Shown here piece after piece: positions 1 through 8,241 of a stretch of DNA of 24,441 nucleotides. The stretch is from Chara braunii (lineage: Eukaryota > Streptophyta > Charophyceae > Charales > Characeae), in the NCBI GenBank assembly GCA_003427395.1, contig BFEA01000299.1:748354-772794 (forward strand), read 5' to 3'. Both the position numbers and the translations under genes were made by a program. Under the pieces are notes generated by a model. The model ran no database searches. It was not told the DNA's origin and saw only the letters and a list, made by a program, of their open reading frames with translations. Position 1 is the first letter of the stretch. The number at the start of each line of letters is the position of its first letter.

Positions 1-1
1 C

Positions 2-571
2 AAGCTCGGGAAACACGTGAGGCCATTGGAAGTAATAGCTGCTTCTACTCAAGATGAAGTGGGATTGATACCCTCCCCACTTCATGACAAGGCCANGGCT
101 AATGACCCCTTAGTCACCCCGCAGACACAACTAGACCAAACTATGCTCTGTCCGTTAGATGTGTCTGAAGCCTTAGAAGACTTAGAGAGTGAGTGGTCAA
201 ACAAGGACCCTCGTGAGTCTTGGGTGGCGCTGAGGAAAGGTCCTAGAGGGGAACATTTCGTGGTGGAAGTCGATGTAGGAGGCCGCAAATGTGGTGCCTT
301 CATAGACATAGGCTCCACGCGAAATTACATAAGTCGTGACTGTTTGGAAAGGCTGCACCTACAGGACCGGGTACGACACCTTAGTAGACCAATAGCATCT
401 ACTTCGGCCAACAAGGAGCGCATGATTGTAACAGACTACATTAAGGACGTAGTCTGTGCCTTCTCCTATGGAGGAGGTGAGCTTAACCATAAGATCTCGT
501 TCTTGGTTAGCGACGACTTGCCATTCGAAATGTTGTTAGGCATGTACTACCTCGAAGTTGCTAAGCCCTAG
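2..571 (+). pseudogene. Retropepsin-like protease region, copy 1 (pol N-terminus)
   Basis: This is the aspartic protease part of a Ty3/gypsy Pol, which cuts the Gag-Pol precursor inside the particle. The frame is already open at the window edge, and no initiator is expected because pol is reached by frameshifting. The active-site stretch reads AFIDIGSTRNYIS near base 305, so the usual D-T/S-G-S/A is D-I-G-S with Asp and Gly kept. The flap-side sequence ends LLGMYYLEVAKP. The frame is closed by TAG at 569-571 where copy 2 has CAG. An acidic, low-complexity N-terminal extension precedes the fold. The protein would be cut off before RT, so this is scored as a pseudogene. Confidence 0.8.
8..14 (+). 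promoter_or_regulatory. -1 ribosomal frameshift heptamer (copy 1)
   Basis: GGGAAAC has the form X XXY YYZ in the gag phase (codons tcG GGA AAC). Gag ends at the TGA at 18-20. The pol frame (ctc ggg aaa cac gtg) is one base back. The same site is present in copy 2 at 2307-2313. Confidence 0.65.
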
Positions 572-1835
572 TTCGACTGGGATAAGAAGGTGCTCAAGCA
601 TAAGTTGCCCGATGGCCGAACTGTCAGATTGACTAAGTTCAAGGTCAGTAGTATTATAGATACCTATGGCTGCTTGTGCGCATCAGCATTCTACAACTAC
701 TATAACCAGAACCAAGAGGAGGGTATGTACCTTGTTTACGTCTCAAAGAAGGGGGAGGCCGTTAAAACACCCCCAGAGATAGAACGCGTCGTTGCTAAGT
801 TCCCTGATCTGTTCGAGGAGCGCACAGGAGTTGTTGAAAGGGAAGTCGTCCACGCTATAAAAATCATTCCAGGGAGTAAGACCCCAAAGGGAAGGATCTA
901 TAGGATGGCCCCCGCCAAGTTAGATGAACTTGGCGACAACTTAAGGAGCTTACAGAGAAGGGTTGGATTCGGCCTAGTACTTCCCCTTATGGATCACCCG
1001 TACTATTCGTACCAAAGAAGGGGGGTACTTTGAGGATGTGCATTGATTATAGGGGCCTTAATGCCATCACTATGAAAAACGCAGAGCCTCTAGCTCGCAT
1101 AGACGACCTATTGGATAGGGTGGAGGGATGCAAGTACTATAGCAAGATAGACTTGAAATCCGGATATCACCAGATCGCAATAAGACCTGAGGACCAACAC
1201 AAGACAACTTTTCAGACTCGTTATGGTCTGTATGAGTTTGTAGTGATGCCCTTTGGTCTTTGTAATGCGCCTTGTACGTTCCAGCACGCTATGAATCGGA
1301 TCTTTCATGACCATTTAGATAAGTTTGTCGTGGTATACCTTGACGACATTCTGATCTTTAGCAAGTCTGTCGAGGAGCACGCACAACATGTTGAGACAGT
1401 CCTCTCACTCCTGCGACAACACAAGTATAAGGTCAACTTAGAGAAGTGTCAATTTGGCCGCACTAAGATACTATACTTGGGTCATGAAGTATCCGCGGAG
1501 GGAATTAGGCCGGAAGATGCGAAGGTGGCTAGTATTCGAGACTGGCCACGACCTCANACTAAGATACTATACTTGGGTCATGAAGTATCCGCGGAGGGAA
1601 TTAGGCCGGAAGATGCGAAGGTGGCTAGTATTCGAGACTGGCCACGACCTCATACAGTCACTGAGGTCAGATCATTCTTAGGAATGTGCGGCTACTATAG
1701 GAACTTCGTTAAGAACTATTCTACAGTCGCCTCTCCTTTGACTGATCTAACTCGACTTGACAAACTGTGGGACTGGAGTGATGAGTGCGAGGGTGCTTTC
1801 AAGAGATTGAAGCATGCACTTATGAATCATGAAGT
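572..1835 (+). pseudogene. Reverse transcriptase, copy 1 (truncated)
   Basis: This is a Ty3/gypsy RT, which copies element RNA to DNA. After the TAG at 569 the frame runs through MLKHKLPDGRTVRLTKF and TPPEIERVVAKFPDLFEE. A one-base deletion near 928 shifts it, and the native frame is regained in [10 protein letters not shown]. The palm motifs [11 protein letters not shown] and [10 protein letters not shown] are present, and the catalytic YLDD box lies near 1336-1347. The connection follows as VTEVRSFLGMCGYYRNF. The frame from 1030 continues without a stop into gag of copy 2 and ends at 2319, an RT-gag chimera that no normal element encodes. Around the N at 1557 a 95-bp stretch is present twice, adding a false repeat of [20 protein letters not shown]. 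RNase H and integrase are missing. Confidence 0.88.
1462..1652 (+). repeat. Exact 95-bp direct duplication around a single N
   Basis: Bases 1462-1556 and 1558-1652 are identical and separated only by the N at 1557. The duplication adds residues inside RT that copy 2 lacks at this point. It looks like two contig ends sharing a 95-base overlap that were joined by one N without merging. Confidence 0.9.
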
Positions 1836-2319
1836 AGCCTTAGACTTGGAGGCCACACTAGGCAATGCTCAACCCACCTCAGGGAATGACTCGAAGAAGA
1901 AGAAGAGTCCTCTGGAGTGGAAGAAGAAGGGGGCGAAGTTGATGATGGTTGAGTCTGATGGGACTCAAACTAAGATTGATGAGCTCTCTGACATGATGGA
2001 CTACTCAGAGTATGACGGCGAGGAGGTAGCTGAGGGTAGCACCCTTGCCGCGGTAGTTAAGACTAAGGCGGCATGCCGAGGGAAGGGCCAGCCTAGGGGT
2101 CAAGGGAAGGCCGCCTCCAATCAGACCAAACAGTCTGAGTGGGTAAAGGCAGGTCTTGATCAAGACGTGTGGCGTGACCGCCGAATGTGTGGCGCTTGTA
2201 TCAACTGCGGAGAATACGGACACACTCAGTGGAAGTGTCAGAACGCTAAGGTTGCGCAAAAGGTTGCGCCAAAAGTGGGGGCAACTTATTCCCAGGCTTC
2301 TAGCTCGGGAAACGCGTAG
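1836..2319 (+). pseudogene. Gag C-terminus with CCHC zinc knuckle (copy 2)
   Basis: This is the nucleocapsid end of Gag, which binds and packages element RNA. The text is basic and hydrophilic (SKKKKSPLEWKKKG, then RGKGQPRGQGKAASNQTKQ). It ends with one retroviral-type knuckle, CINCGEYGHTQWKC, near 2197-2238, a CX2CX4HX4C match. The stop is TAG 2317-2319, two codons after the frameshift heptamer. The N-terminal matrix and capsid parts are missing. The sequence instead follows RT of copy 1 in frame at about 1835, so no normal Gag start exists here. The zinc knuckle is intact. Confidence 0.85.
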
Positions 2320-3002
2320 GGCCAGTGGAAGTAGTAGCGGCTTCTACTCAAGATGAAGTTAGCATGATACCCTCCTCACTTCATGACAAGGCTGAAGCTA
2401 ATGACTCCTTAGTCACCCCGCAGACGCATCTAGACCAAACTATGCTCTGTACGTTAGATGTGTCTGAGGCCTTAGAAGACTTAGAAGGCGAGTGATCAAA
2501 CAAGGACCCTCGCGAGTCTTGGGTGGCGCTAAAGAAGGGTCCCAGAGGGGAACATTTCATGGTGGAAGTGGATGTAGGAGGCTGCAAATGTGGAGCCTTC
2601 ATAGACAATAGATCCACGCGAAATTACATAAGTCGCGATTGTTTGGAAAGGCTGCACCTACAGGACCGGGTACGGCACCTTAGTAGACCAGTAGCATCTA
2701 CTTTGGCCAACAAAGAGCGCATGATTGTCACAGACTACATCAAGGACGTAGTCTGTACCTTCTCCTATGGAGGAGGAGAGCTTAACCATAAGATCTCGTT
2801 CTTGGTTAGCGACGACTTGCCATTCGAAATGTTGTTAGGCATGTGCTACCTCGAAGTTGCTAAGCCCCAGTTCGACTGGGATAAGAAGGTGCTTAAGCAT
2901 AAGTTGCCCGATGACCGAACTGTCAGATTGACTAAGTTCAAGGCCAGTAGTATTGTAGATACCTATGGCTGTTTGTGTGCATCAGCGTTCTATAACTACT
3001 AA
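2304..3002 (+). pseudogene. Retropepsin-like protease region, copy 2
   Basis: This is homologous to 5-703 of copy 1. The pol frame opens at 2304 and meets a TGA at 2493-2495, where copy 1 has TGG. It resumes and ends at TAA 3000-3002, where copy 1 has TAT. The active-site stretch reads AFIDNRSTRNYIS, so the Gly that follows the catalytic Asp in D-T/S-G is replaced and the protease should be dead. Downstream text (LLGMCYLEVAKPQFDWDKK) matches copy 1. An internal ATG would allow a product from about 2559, but it would lack the acidic leader. Confidence 0.82.
2307..2313 (+). promoter_or_regulatory. -1 ribosomal frameshift heptamer (copy 2)
   Basis: GGGAAAC sits in the gag phase as G GGA AAC, six bases before the gag stop (TAG 2317-2319). 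The pol frame is closed upstream by TAG 2301-2303 and opens at 2304, so the overlap is only 16 bases and contains the heptamer. A weak stem (2330-2334 with 2344-2348, AGTAG/CTACT) lies 16 bases downstream, which is farther than the usual spacer. The heptamer and its phase are conserved in copy 1. Confidence 0.7.
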
Positions 3003-4135
3003 AAGCAAAACCAAGAGAAAGGTATGTACCTCGTTTATGTCTCTGAGAAGGGGGAGGCCGTTAAAACACCCCCAGAGATAGAAAGCATCGTTGCTAATTT
3101 CCCCGATTTGTTCGAGGAGCCCTCGGGGATTGTTGATAGGGAAGTCGTCCACGCTATAGAAATCATTCCAGGGAGTAAGACCCCAAAGGGAAGGATCTAT
3201 AGGATGGCCCCTGCCGAGTTAAATGAACTTCGGAAGCAACTCAAGGAGCTGACAGAGAAGGGATGGATTCGGTCTAGTACTTCCCCTTACGGATCACCTG
3301 TGCTATTCGTACCGAAGAAGGGGGGTACTTCGAGGAAGTGCGTTGATTATAGGGGCCTCAATGCCATCACGGTGAAAAACGCAGAGCCTCTACCTCTCAT
3401 AGACGACCTATTGGATAGGGTGCAGGGATGCAAGTACTATACAAAGATAGACTTGAAATCCGGATATCACCAGATCGCAATAAGGCCTGAGGACCAACAC
3501 AAGACAACTTTTCAGACTCGTTATGGTCTGTATGAGTTTGTAGTGATGCCTTTTGGTCTTTGTAATGCGTCAGGTACATTCCAGCATGATATGAATCGGA
3601 TCTTCCATGACCATTTAGATAAGTTTGTCGTAGTCTATCTAGACGACATTCTGATCTTTAGTAAGTCTGCCGAGGAGCGCGCACAACATGTTGAGACAGT
3701 ACTCTCACTCCTGCAACAGCACAAGTATAAGGTTAACTTAGAGAAGTGCGAGTTTGGCCGCACTAAGATACTATACTTGGGTCATGAAGTATCCGCGGAG
3801 AGAATCAGGCCGGAAGATGCGAAGGTGGCTAGTATTCGAGACTGGCCACGACCTCAGACAGTCACTGAGGTCAGATCATTCTTAGGAATGTGCGGCTACT
3901 ANAGGCCGGAAGATGCGAAGGTGGCTAGTATTCGAGACTGGCCACGACCTCAGACAGTCACTGAGGTCAGATCATTCTTAGGAATGTGCGGCTACTATAG
4001 GAACTTCATAAAGAACTATTCTACATTCGCCTCTCCTTTGACTGATCTAACTCGACTTGACACACCGTGGGACTGGAGTGATGAGTGCGAGGGTGCTTTC
4101 AAGAGATTGAAGCATGCACTCATGAATCATGAAGT
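3003..4135 (+). pseudogene. Reverse transcriptase, copy 2
   Basis: This is an open Ty3/gypsy RT from MYLVYVSEKGEAVKTPPEIE (near 3024). Motifs in order: [40 protein letters not shown] (motif A, first Asp), [27 protein letters not shown] near 3636-3647 (two catalytic Asp), then [16 protein letters not shown] and VRSFLGMCGYYRNF. The catalytic residues are intact. The only break is the duplicated 95 bp around the N at 3902, which keeps the frame but inserts repeated connection sequence. RNase H follows directly. The upstream TAA at 3000 separates it from protease, so a full Pol cannot be made. Confidence 0.9.
3807..3997 (+). repeat. Exact 95-bp direct duplication around a single N
   Basis: Bases 3807-3901 and 3903-3997 are identical around the N at 3902. 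The length is the same 95 bases as the duplication at 1462-1652 but at a different point of RT, which argues for an assembly overlap rather than biology. Confidence 0.9.
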
Positions 4136-4566
4136 TCTCATGGTTCCCGATCCGCAAAAGCCATTCATAGTGACCACTGACGCAAGCCAATACGCCATTG
4201 GCGCAGTGCTGGCTCAGCAGGATGGGAAAAAGTTGAGACCGATTGAGTACATGAGTAAGAAGATGCCATCGAAGAAGTTGGCTTCAACGTCGTTGAAGAT
4301 ACTCGTAGTGAAAGTCCACCTACGAAAGGGAACTCTATGCTCTCTACAAGGCACTTGTCCATTGGAGACACTTCCTTTTGGAAAGGTTCTTCTATCTAAG
4401 GACTGATCATCAGACCCTCAAATGGATCAAGACTCAACCGGCTCTTTCTGATGCACTCAAGCGATGGATTGAGGTCATAGACCAATATGACTTCAAGCTT
4501 GAGTACCTGAAGGGAGAGTATAACAAGGTTGCGGATGCGCTATCCCGTAGGTGCGTTAGTTTCTGA
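4136..4566 (+). pseudogene. RNase H domain, copy 2 (frameshifted)
   Basis: RNase H removes element RNA from the RNA/DNA hybrid. The first part reads VPDPQKPFIVTTDASQYAIG with the first catalytic Asp (TTDAS), then AVLAQQDGKKLRPIEYMSKK. Near 4318 the frame changes. The expected Glu motif (YERELYAL) and WRHFLLERFFYLRTDHQTL with the next Asp lie in the frame closing at TGA 4564-4566. The end, EYNKVADALSRR, is the usual junction to integrase. Extra bases around 4280-4315 look like the cause of the shift. All key acidic residues can be found but not in one frame. Confidence 0.85.
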
Positions 4567-6098
4567 ATTTGGCGTATCTAATGAAGTAACTCAATCATTG
4601 GTGGGAGCCTATCAGGAAGACCCTGTCACGATGGACATCATCTGCAAACTTCAGGCAAAAGACAAGGCCACAGAAAGTGAGTTTGTGTATGGTGGATGGG
4701 CTAATCTATCTTGATAAGGCCGGAGTAAAGAGATTGGTAGTTCCATCTAGTAAACAGTTGCGTAGTTTATTTTTAGGAGAATGTCATGACGCAACTGGGC
4801 ACTTTGGCTACAAGAAGACGAGTGCTAACTTAGTACAACGATTTTGTTGGGCCAGAATGTTAGATGACGCGAAGAAGTATGTTGAGACCTGTCAGGTCTG
4901 TCAGCGGGACAAGCCACGAACTCAAGCACCGCTTGGGTTATTGAAGCCGTTACCTATTCCTGATGGTCCTGGATTGAGTGTTTCCACGGATTTCATGGAC
5001 ACTCTTGTGACCAGCAAGAGTGGTAAGAGGCACATCTTCGTCATCATTGACCGATTCACCAAGTACGCTAGACTAATACCAATGCCAGAGACAGCGAGGA
5101 CAGAATACGTCATAAAGTTGTTCAAGGACAACTGGGTAAGGGACTTTGGTTAACCAAAGACCATCATTAGTGGCCGAGACGTCCGATTTACAAGTGAGTT
5201 GTGGAAGAAGACTGTGGAACAAATGGGAAGTCAACTTCAAATGACTTCAGGGAATCATCTCGAAGCCAACGGACAAGCCGAACAAATGAATAGAGTTGTA
5301 CAGCACTTGTTGAGGCATTACATCAAGCCCACCCAGGATGACTGGGATGAGAAGTTACCTCTCATCGCCAGCCTGTACAACAATGCTATACATAGGAGTA
5401 CCGGCTTAAGTCCTAACCAGCTGCACTTAGGATGGAAGCCTAGATCGGCATTAGACTTCCTCCTACCTGAAAACCGACCCGCTGCAACTCCAGGCACACT
5501 TGAATACGATGTGCAATATGAGAAGTTGCTGCAAGAGGCTGTTGAACATATGAAGAAGGCTCAACAAGCAATGATTGCTTCTGAGAATCAACATTGCAGG
5601 CAGTCCACATTTCAGGTAGGGGAACGTGTCTGGGTCAAGGCTAGTGAGTTAGGACAGGAATTCGGAATACCTCGCAAACTAATGCCTCAGTACTTCGGTC
5701 CCTGGGAAGTCTTGGATGTAGTGGGAGATGAAATGGATGGTCCTTCGTACGTCATTCGTGTCCCTGGTCATCTACGCACTCACCCAGTCTTTCATGCCTC
5801 AAAGCTTGCACCTTTCGCTGAGACTGATCAACTCCCTTCCAGGAGATCGATGCTGCCCCCAACCATGGATGGACAAGTCGACATCGACGACATTGTGGAT
5901 CACAGGGATATGCCTGTTCCGAAGCCGCTGGGTCGAGGAAGACCTCCTAAACCCAAGAGGGAGTACCGGATCAGATTCAGGCATCATACGGATCCTAAAG
6001 AAGATCGGTGGTTTACCCGGGAGGAACTGATGGAAACAACTCCTCAGGTGGTGGCAGATTATGAACGGAAGCTAAAAGGGAAGGCACCTGCGAAGTAA
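4567..6098 (+). pseudogene. Integrase with GPY/F-like module and chromodomain, copy 2
   Basis: This enzyme inserts element DNA into the genome. A short stretch (LVSEFGVSNEVTQSL) lies in another frame before the main frame from about 4677. The HHCC zinc domain shows GECHDATGHFGYKKT and ETCQVCQRDK. The core has Asp in VSTDFMDTL and Glu in EANGQAEQMNR. The middle Asp is lost: SGRDVRF instead of the family SDRD. TAA 5151-5153 interrupts the core just before this. The C-terminus has the GPY/F-like stretch RKLMPQYFGPWEVL and a chromodomain (DIDDIVDHRD, then EYRIRFRHHTDPKEDRWFTR) ending at TAA 6096-6098. Chromodomains steer insertion into marked chromatin in this clade. The stop and the lost Asp mean it is inactive. 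Confidence 0.9.
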
Positions 6099-6120
6099 GC
6101 ATCTCAGCGGACTTTCGAAG

Positions 6121-6135
6121 CTAAGGGGGATGGAA
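6121..6135 (+). promoter_or_regulatory. Polypurine tract before the LTR (copy 2)
   Basis: The purine-rich run CTAAGGGGGATGGAA follows the pol stop by 22 bases and ends at the TG that begins the LTR. It is the expected primer for plus-strand synthesis. Copy 3 has an equivalent run (AAAGGAGAAGGGAA, 19819-19832). Confidence 0.65.
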
Positions 6136-7188
6136 TGTGAGGATTGAGCCCTCAAGTAGGGGCCTTGCCATGATGTACATGTTTTGGGCTAAGGCCCCAG
6201 CAAGCCTAGTGCCCGCCCTAAGTGAAGGCGGGCCAGCAAATCAACAAGAGCCCTTTGTGCCAACATTTTCACGAAGTGGGGTCTATACAGTTGCAGCANG
6301 CCAGTTGGTTGGAGTGCACCGAGTCTCGNATTTCAGCAAATGCTGAAATGCCCAGGGTCTCTNAGTTAGTTAGGCCCTGGGCACTCGAANGTGAGGCCGA
6401 CAATGCATGCTGGGTAGAGAGGCCGAAAATGCCAGAGGGAAATCGGCCCACTGTCTGAATCTGGCCGCAGGCCTTGATGAAGGAGGCGCAACTGCATTGC
6501 CCCGGGGCCCAACTGTATCGAGTTGGCTTCAGCNTNTGGGNCCCGGTCACAGGCTGAAGGGAGNNCGCCCACACGCTGNACTGGCATATAGGCAAGCAGG
6601 GCGAGGCAGCAGGAATCTTGGCCAATGCTGGCACTTGCGGGCACGCTGCGCGGATGCATATGTGCTCCGTTGTGCAATGCAGCGCTGCGCTAAGAGCAAG
6701 CAGGCCAGCGCTAGGCGGTAGGGCGCTGCCTGCATGCAAGGCACTGGCGGCCATAGTCGGGCCGCATGAGGATGTAAGAGAGGTGAAGGGCGAAGGTGGT
6801 CTTCGGAGGTGAAGGGCGCTGTGTGGGTAACAAGGGAGTGTGTGGGGAAGAGGACACGTACCTGGTGAAGGTGGAGATCGGCATTGGTGTTGACATCATC
6901 ACTCGCTGGTAGTTAAGTTGTCTGGTTGCTGTTCATTGCTGTAGTAGTAGGATAGGTTGTAGAGTAGATAGGGCGCCTGGCGCCATTCACAAGAGAGAGC
7001 TACATTTGGGTTATGCTGTTGGTGTTGCCCTGATGGGCATGGACATTGACTCACGATTNTTCTGTATCATTCTCAATTGGATGGTTACTCGGTTCCATGT
7101 GCTATCTGCTTTGGCTTTGAATACTTGGACTTCAGTGTGATTTTGCATTCTGGATTTCTGTGCTTCGTCCATACTCATGTTCCTTGCA
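6136..7188 (+). repeat. Probable 3' LTR of copy 2
   Basis: It begins TGTGAGGAT right after the polypurine tract. Copy 3 has TGCGAGGAT at the same place, and the two share further blocks (CCCTAAGTGAAG, CAGTTGGTTG, AGGCCCTGGGC). It ends at TTGCA (7188), after which integrase of another element begins. The last 360 bases recur in reverse at the right edge of the window. The left half holds stem-loops, for example TTTCAGCA/TGCTGAAA near 6330 and GCCCAGGG/CCCTGGGC around 6350-6384. Ten ambiguous bases lie within 6299-7059. I see no clear TATA box, and the assignment of the part right of about 6420 to the same LTR rests on the TG...CA rule and the adjoining coding sequence. Confidence 0.6.
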
Positions 7189-7560
7189 CCTGGCATGAAA
7201 GACATGATTTACAGATTCTGTAAGTCCCGTGTGCTATGCCTGAAGAGGTCTACGACAAGGATGATTGAACCTTTATTTCCCACTATTCTGGTAGAGCCAG
7301 GCAGTCGGGTTCATCTGGATCTCATCACCATGCCCTTGGGCAAGGGCGGAATGAGATACATACTGAACATGAGAGATAATTTATCTGGTTATGTTGAGGC
7401 AAAAGCTTTGAAAAGGAAGACAGCTGAGCATGTGCCCGATTGGATAGAGGAGATCTATCTTAGATATCCCTTTATCAGAGAGTTTGTATCAGACAGAGGG
7501 TCAGAATTGAGAAACGAGATTTTAAGAAAAACCACTCTCAGGCTTGGTGTCAGAATCCGG
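7189..7560 (+). pseudogene. Integrase core of a second gypsy lineage (fragment)
   Basis: Reading from the LTR end: PGMKDMIYRFCKSRVLCLKR, matching the end of an integrase zinc domain, though the first Cys of the expected CxxC pair appears as Arg. The catalytic core follows: SRVHLDLITMPLGKGGMRYI with the first Asp (near 7318), MRDNLSGYVEAKALKRKTAE, and EFVSDRGSELRNE with the second Asp near 7494. The Glu part is absent. The open frame runs on to 7713, but from about 7560 it no longer resembles integrase and hairpins begin. It is clearly different from the chromovirus integrases in this window, so it is an older, unrelated gypsy element cut on both sides. Confidence 0.75.
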
Positions 7561-8045
7561 TGTCGGGACAAAAACCCTGACAAGGGTATCTGCCCTGTAT
7601 TTCCAATGTCGGACGAAGTCCGAACTTTGATGAAAGTTTGTGGTAAGTGGTCTGACGAAATAAGACATGCTATTGGAAAGTTCCAACTCGTTCGCAGGTT
7701 TCGGTTAGACTGAAGAGATGTGCGGCCGTGGAAAGACTAAAGTTAGAACTATTCTACCTAAACCAGCCGCGCGATTCAAGGCCTGGATAGACTCAAAGAG
7801 GGAGGCCGTGCTGGGAACAGGGCCGCAACGCAGAGAAGGTTGTTTTTTTTTTTGTTTTTTTAGCCACGGGGTTTGCTTCGCACGAAGGGCCTGGTGCCAT
7901 GGCGGCCGGCTATAGGCTGCTGAGCCACGAGCCGCCGGGACGGCACCGGGTCGGTAGCGACGCAGCCATTGGCAAAGTGCGGCAGGTTAAGCCTGCCTTA
8001 AGCCACGACTAGGAATCCTACTGGGAGGCAACTCTTCAAATAGAA
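7561..8045. other. Non-coding stretch, hairpins and homopolymer tracts
   Basis: No convincing gene. It contains a 6-bp hairpin TCGGAC/GTCCGA (7609-7623), a T-rich run at 7841-7861 followed by AG (splice-acceptor-like), a GC-rich part at 7862-7980, and a hairpin GGCAGG/CCTGCC (7981-7997). The sequence CCTACTGGG at about 8018 recurs at 8141-8149 and, reversed, at 8081-8089. An open frame to 7713 is probably a chance extension of the integrase fragment. Confidence 0.5.
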
Positions 8046-8157
8046 AAGCTGCGGATTTAGCTCCCGTGAAAAGGAGCTAGCCCAGTAGGAAAGCATGCCG
8101 AACTGATACACGACTGATGTCGGGATCGAATCCGACAAGCCCTACTGGGCGCAGCTT
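8046..8157 (+). ncRNA. Structured tRNA-like element with A- and B-box matches
   Basis: The stems nest well. AAGCTGCG (8046-8053) pairs with CGCAGCTT (8150-8157). AGCTCC/GGAGCT forms a hairpin from about 8060 to 8078. CCCAGTAGG (8081-8089) pairs with CCTACTGGG (8141-8149). Inside, TGTCGG/CCGACA closes an 8-base loop holding GATCGAAT. The Pol III A-box consensus TRGYNNARNNGG is met by TAGCCCAGTAGG (8078-8089). The B-box core GWTCRANNC is met by GATCGAATC (8124-8132), 46 bases after the A-box start, close to real tRNA spacing. A normal cloverleaf does not form: the acceptor, D and anticodon stems fail. It is therefore more likely the head of a tRNA-derived SINE or another Pol III RNA than a tRNA gene. 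Confidence 0.45.
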
Positions 8158-8183
8158 CTTTTAGAGCTGCTTCTTTTGCCAGG

Positions 8184-8241
8184 CGCGGTCTATCTCGACC
8201 GTACGATCACGATGATCACGCGACCGAGATTGGCCGCGCGA
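8184..8241 (+). repeat. Nested hairpin in front of the U6-like sequence
   Basis: GCGCGG near 8184 pairs with CCGCGC near 8234-8239. A symmetric 3x3 mismatch follows, then ATCTCG pairs with CGAGAT, with a small GATCA/TGATC hairpin in the loop. It lies where the 5' half of a U6 RNA would be expected. Confidence 0.6.

Larger units (their letters stand above)
1..1835 (+). mobile_element. Ty3/gypsy chromovirus copy 1, pol fragment
   Basis: This is a 5'-cut piece of the same element family as copy 2. Bases 3 to about 1835 align with about 2302-4135, covering the end of gag, protease and reverse transcriptase. It stops abruptly near 1835, after the residues ALMNHEV, where copy 2 continues into RNase H. 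Copy 1 instead jumps in frame into gag sequence. The two copies differ by scattered substitutions and indels, so this is not a fresh duplication. Defects seen are a TAG at 569-571 (CAG in copy 2), a one-base deletion near 928, and an assembly-like duplication around 1557. The family assignment is certain; whether the tandem layout is biological or an assembly join is open. Confidence 0.9.
1836..7188 (+). mobile_element. Ty3/gypsy chromovirus copy 2 (gag C-terminus to 3' LTR)
   Basis: Order seen: gag C-terminus with zinc knuckle, gag/pol frameshift site, protease, RT, RNase H, integrase with GPY/F-like module, chromodomain, polypurine tract and LTR. This is the standard order of plant chromoviruses. 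The 5' LTR and most of gag are absent, because the element is joined at 1835/1836 to copy 1. Pol is interrupted by TGA 2493, TAA 3000, frameshifts near 4318, 4555 and 4688, and TAA 5151. It is a dead copy that could only move with help, if at all. Downstream it abuts the integrase of another gypsy lineage, so the LTR probably landed inside that older element. Confidence 0.88.

Noticed and set aside
6970-6985. Primer binding site (TGGCGCC) for a tRNA near 6976
   Set aside because: It lies inside the LTR, only seven bases match a plausible tRNA 3' end, and the word is part of a GGCGCC palindrome present in both orientations.
7011-7205. Minus-strand small protein beginning near 7205 (MSMDEAQKS text), also readable at 24097 onward
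   Set aside because: It lies in the LTR end, and one of the two copies has a frameshift; more likely LTR sequence with a chance frame.
7640-7690. Possible hammerhead ribozyme (CTGACGA followed by a short stem and GAAA)
   Set aside because: The central stem is only four A/T pairs, and I found no matching stem III and cleavage triplet.
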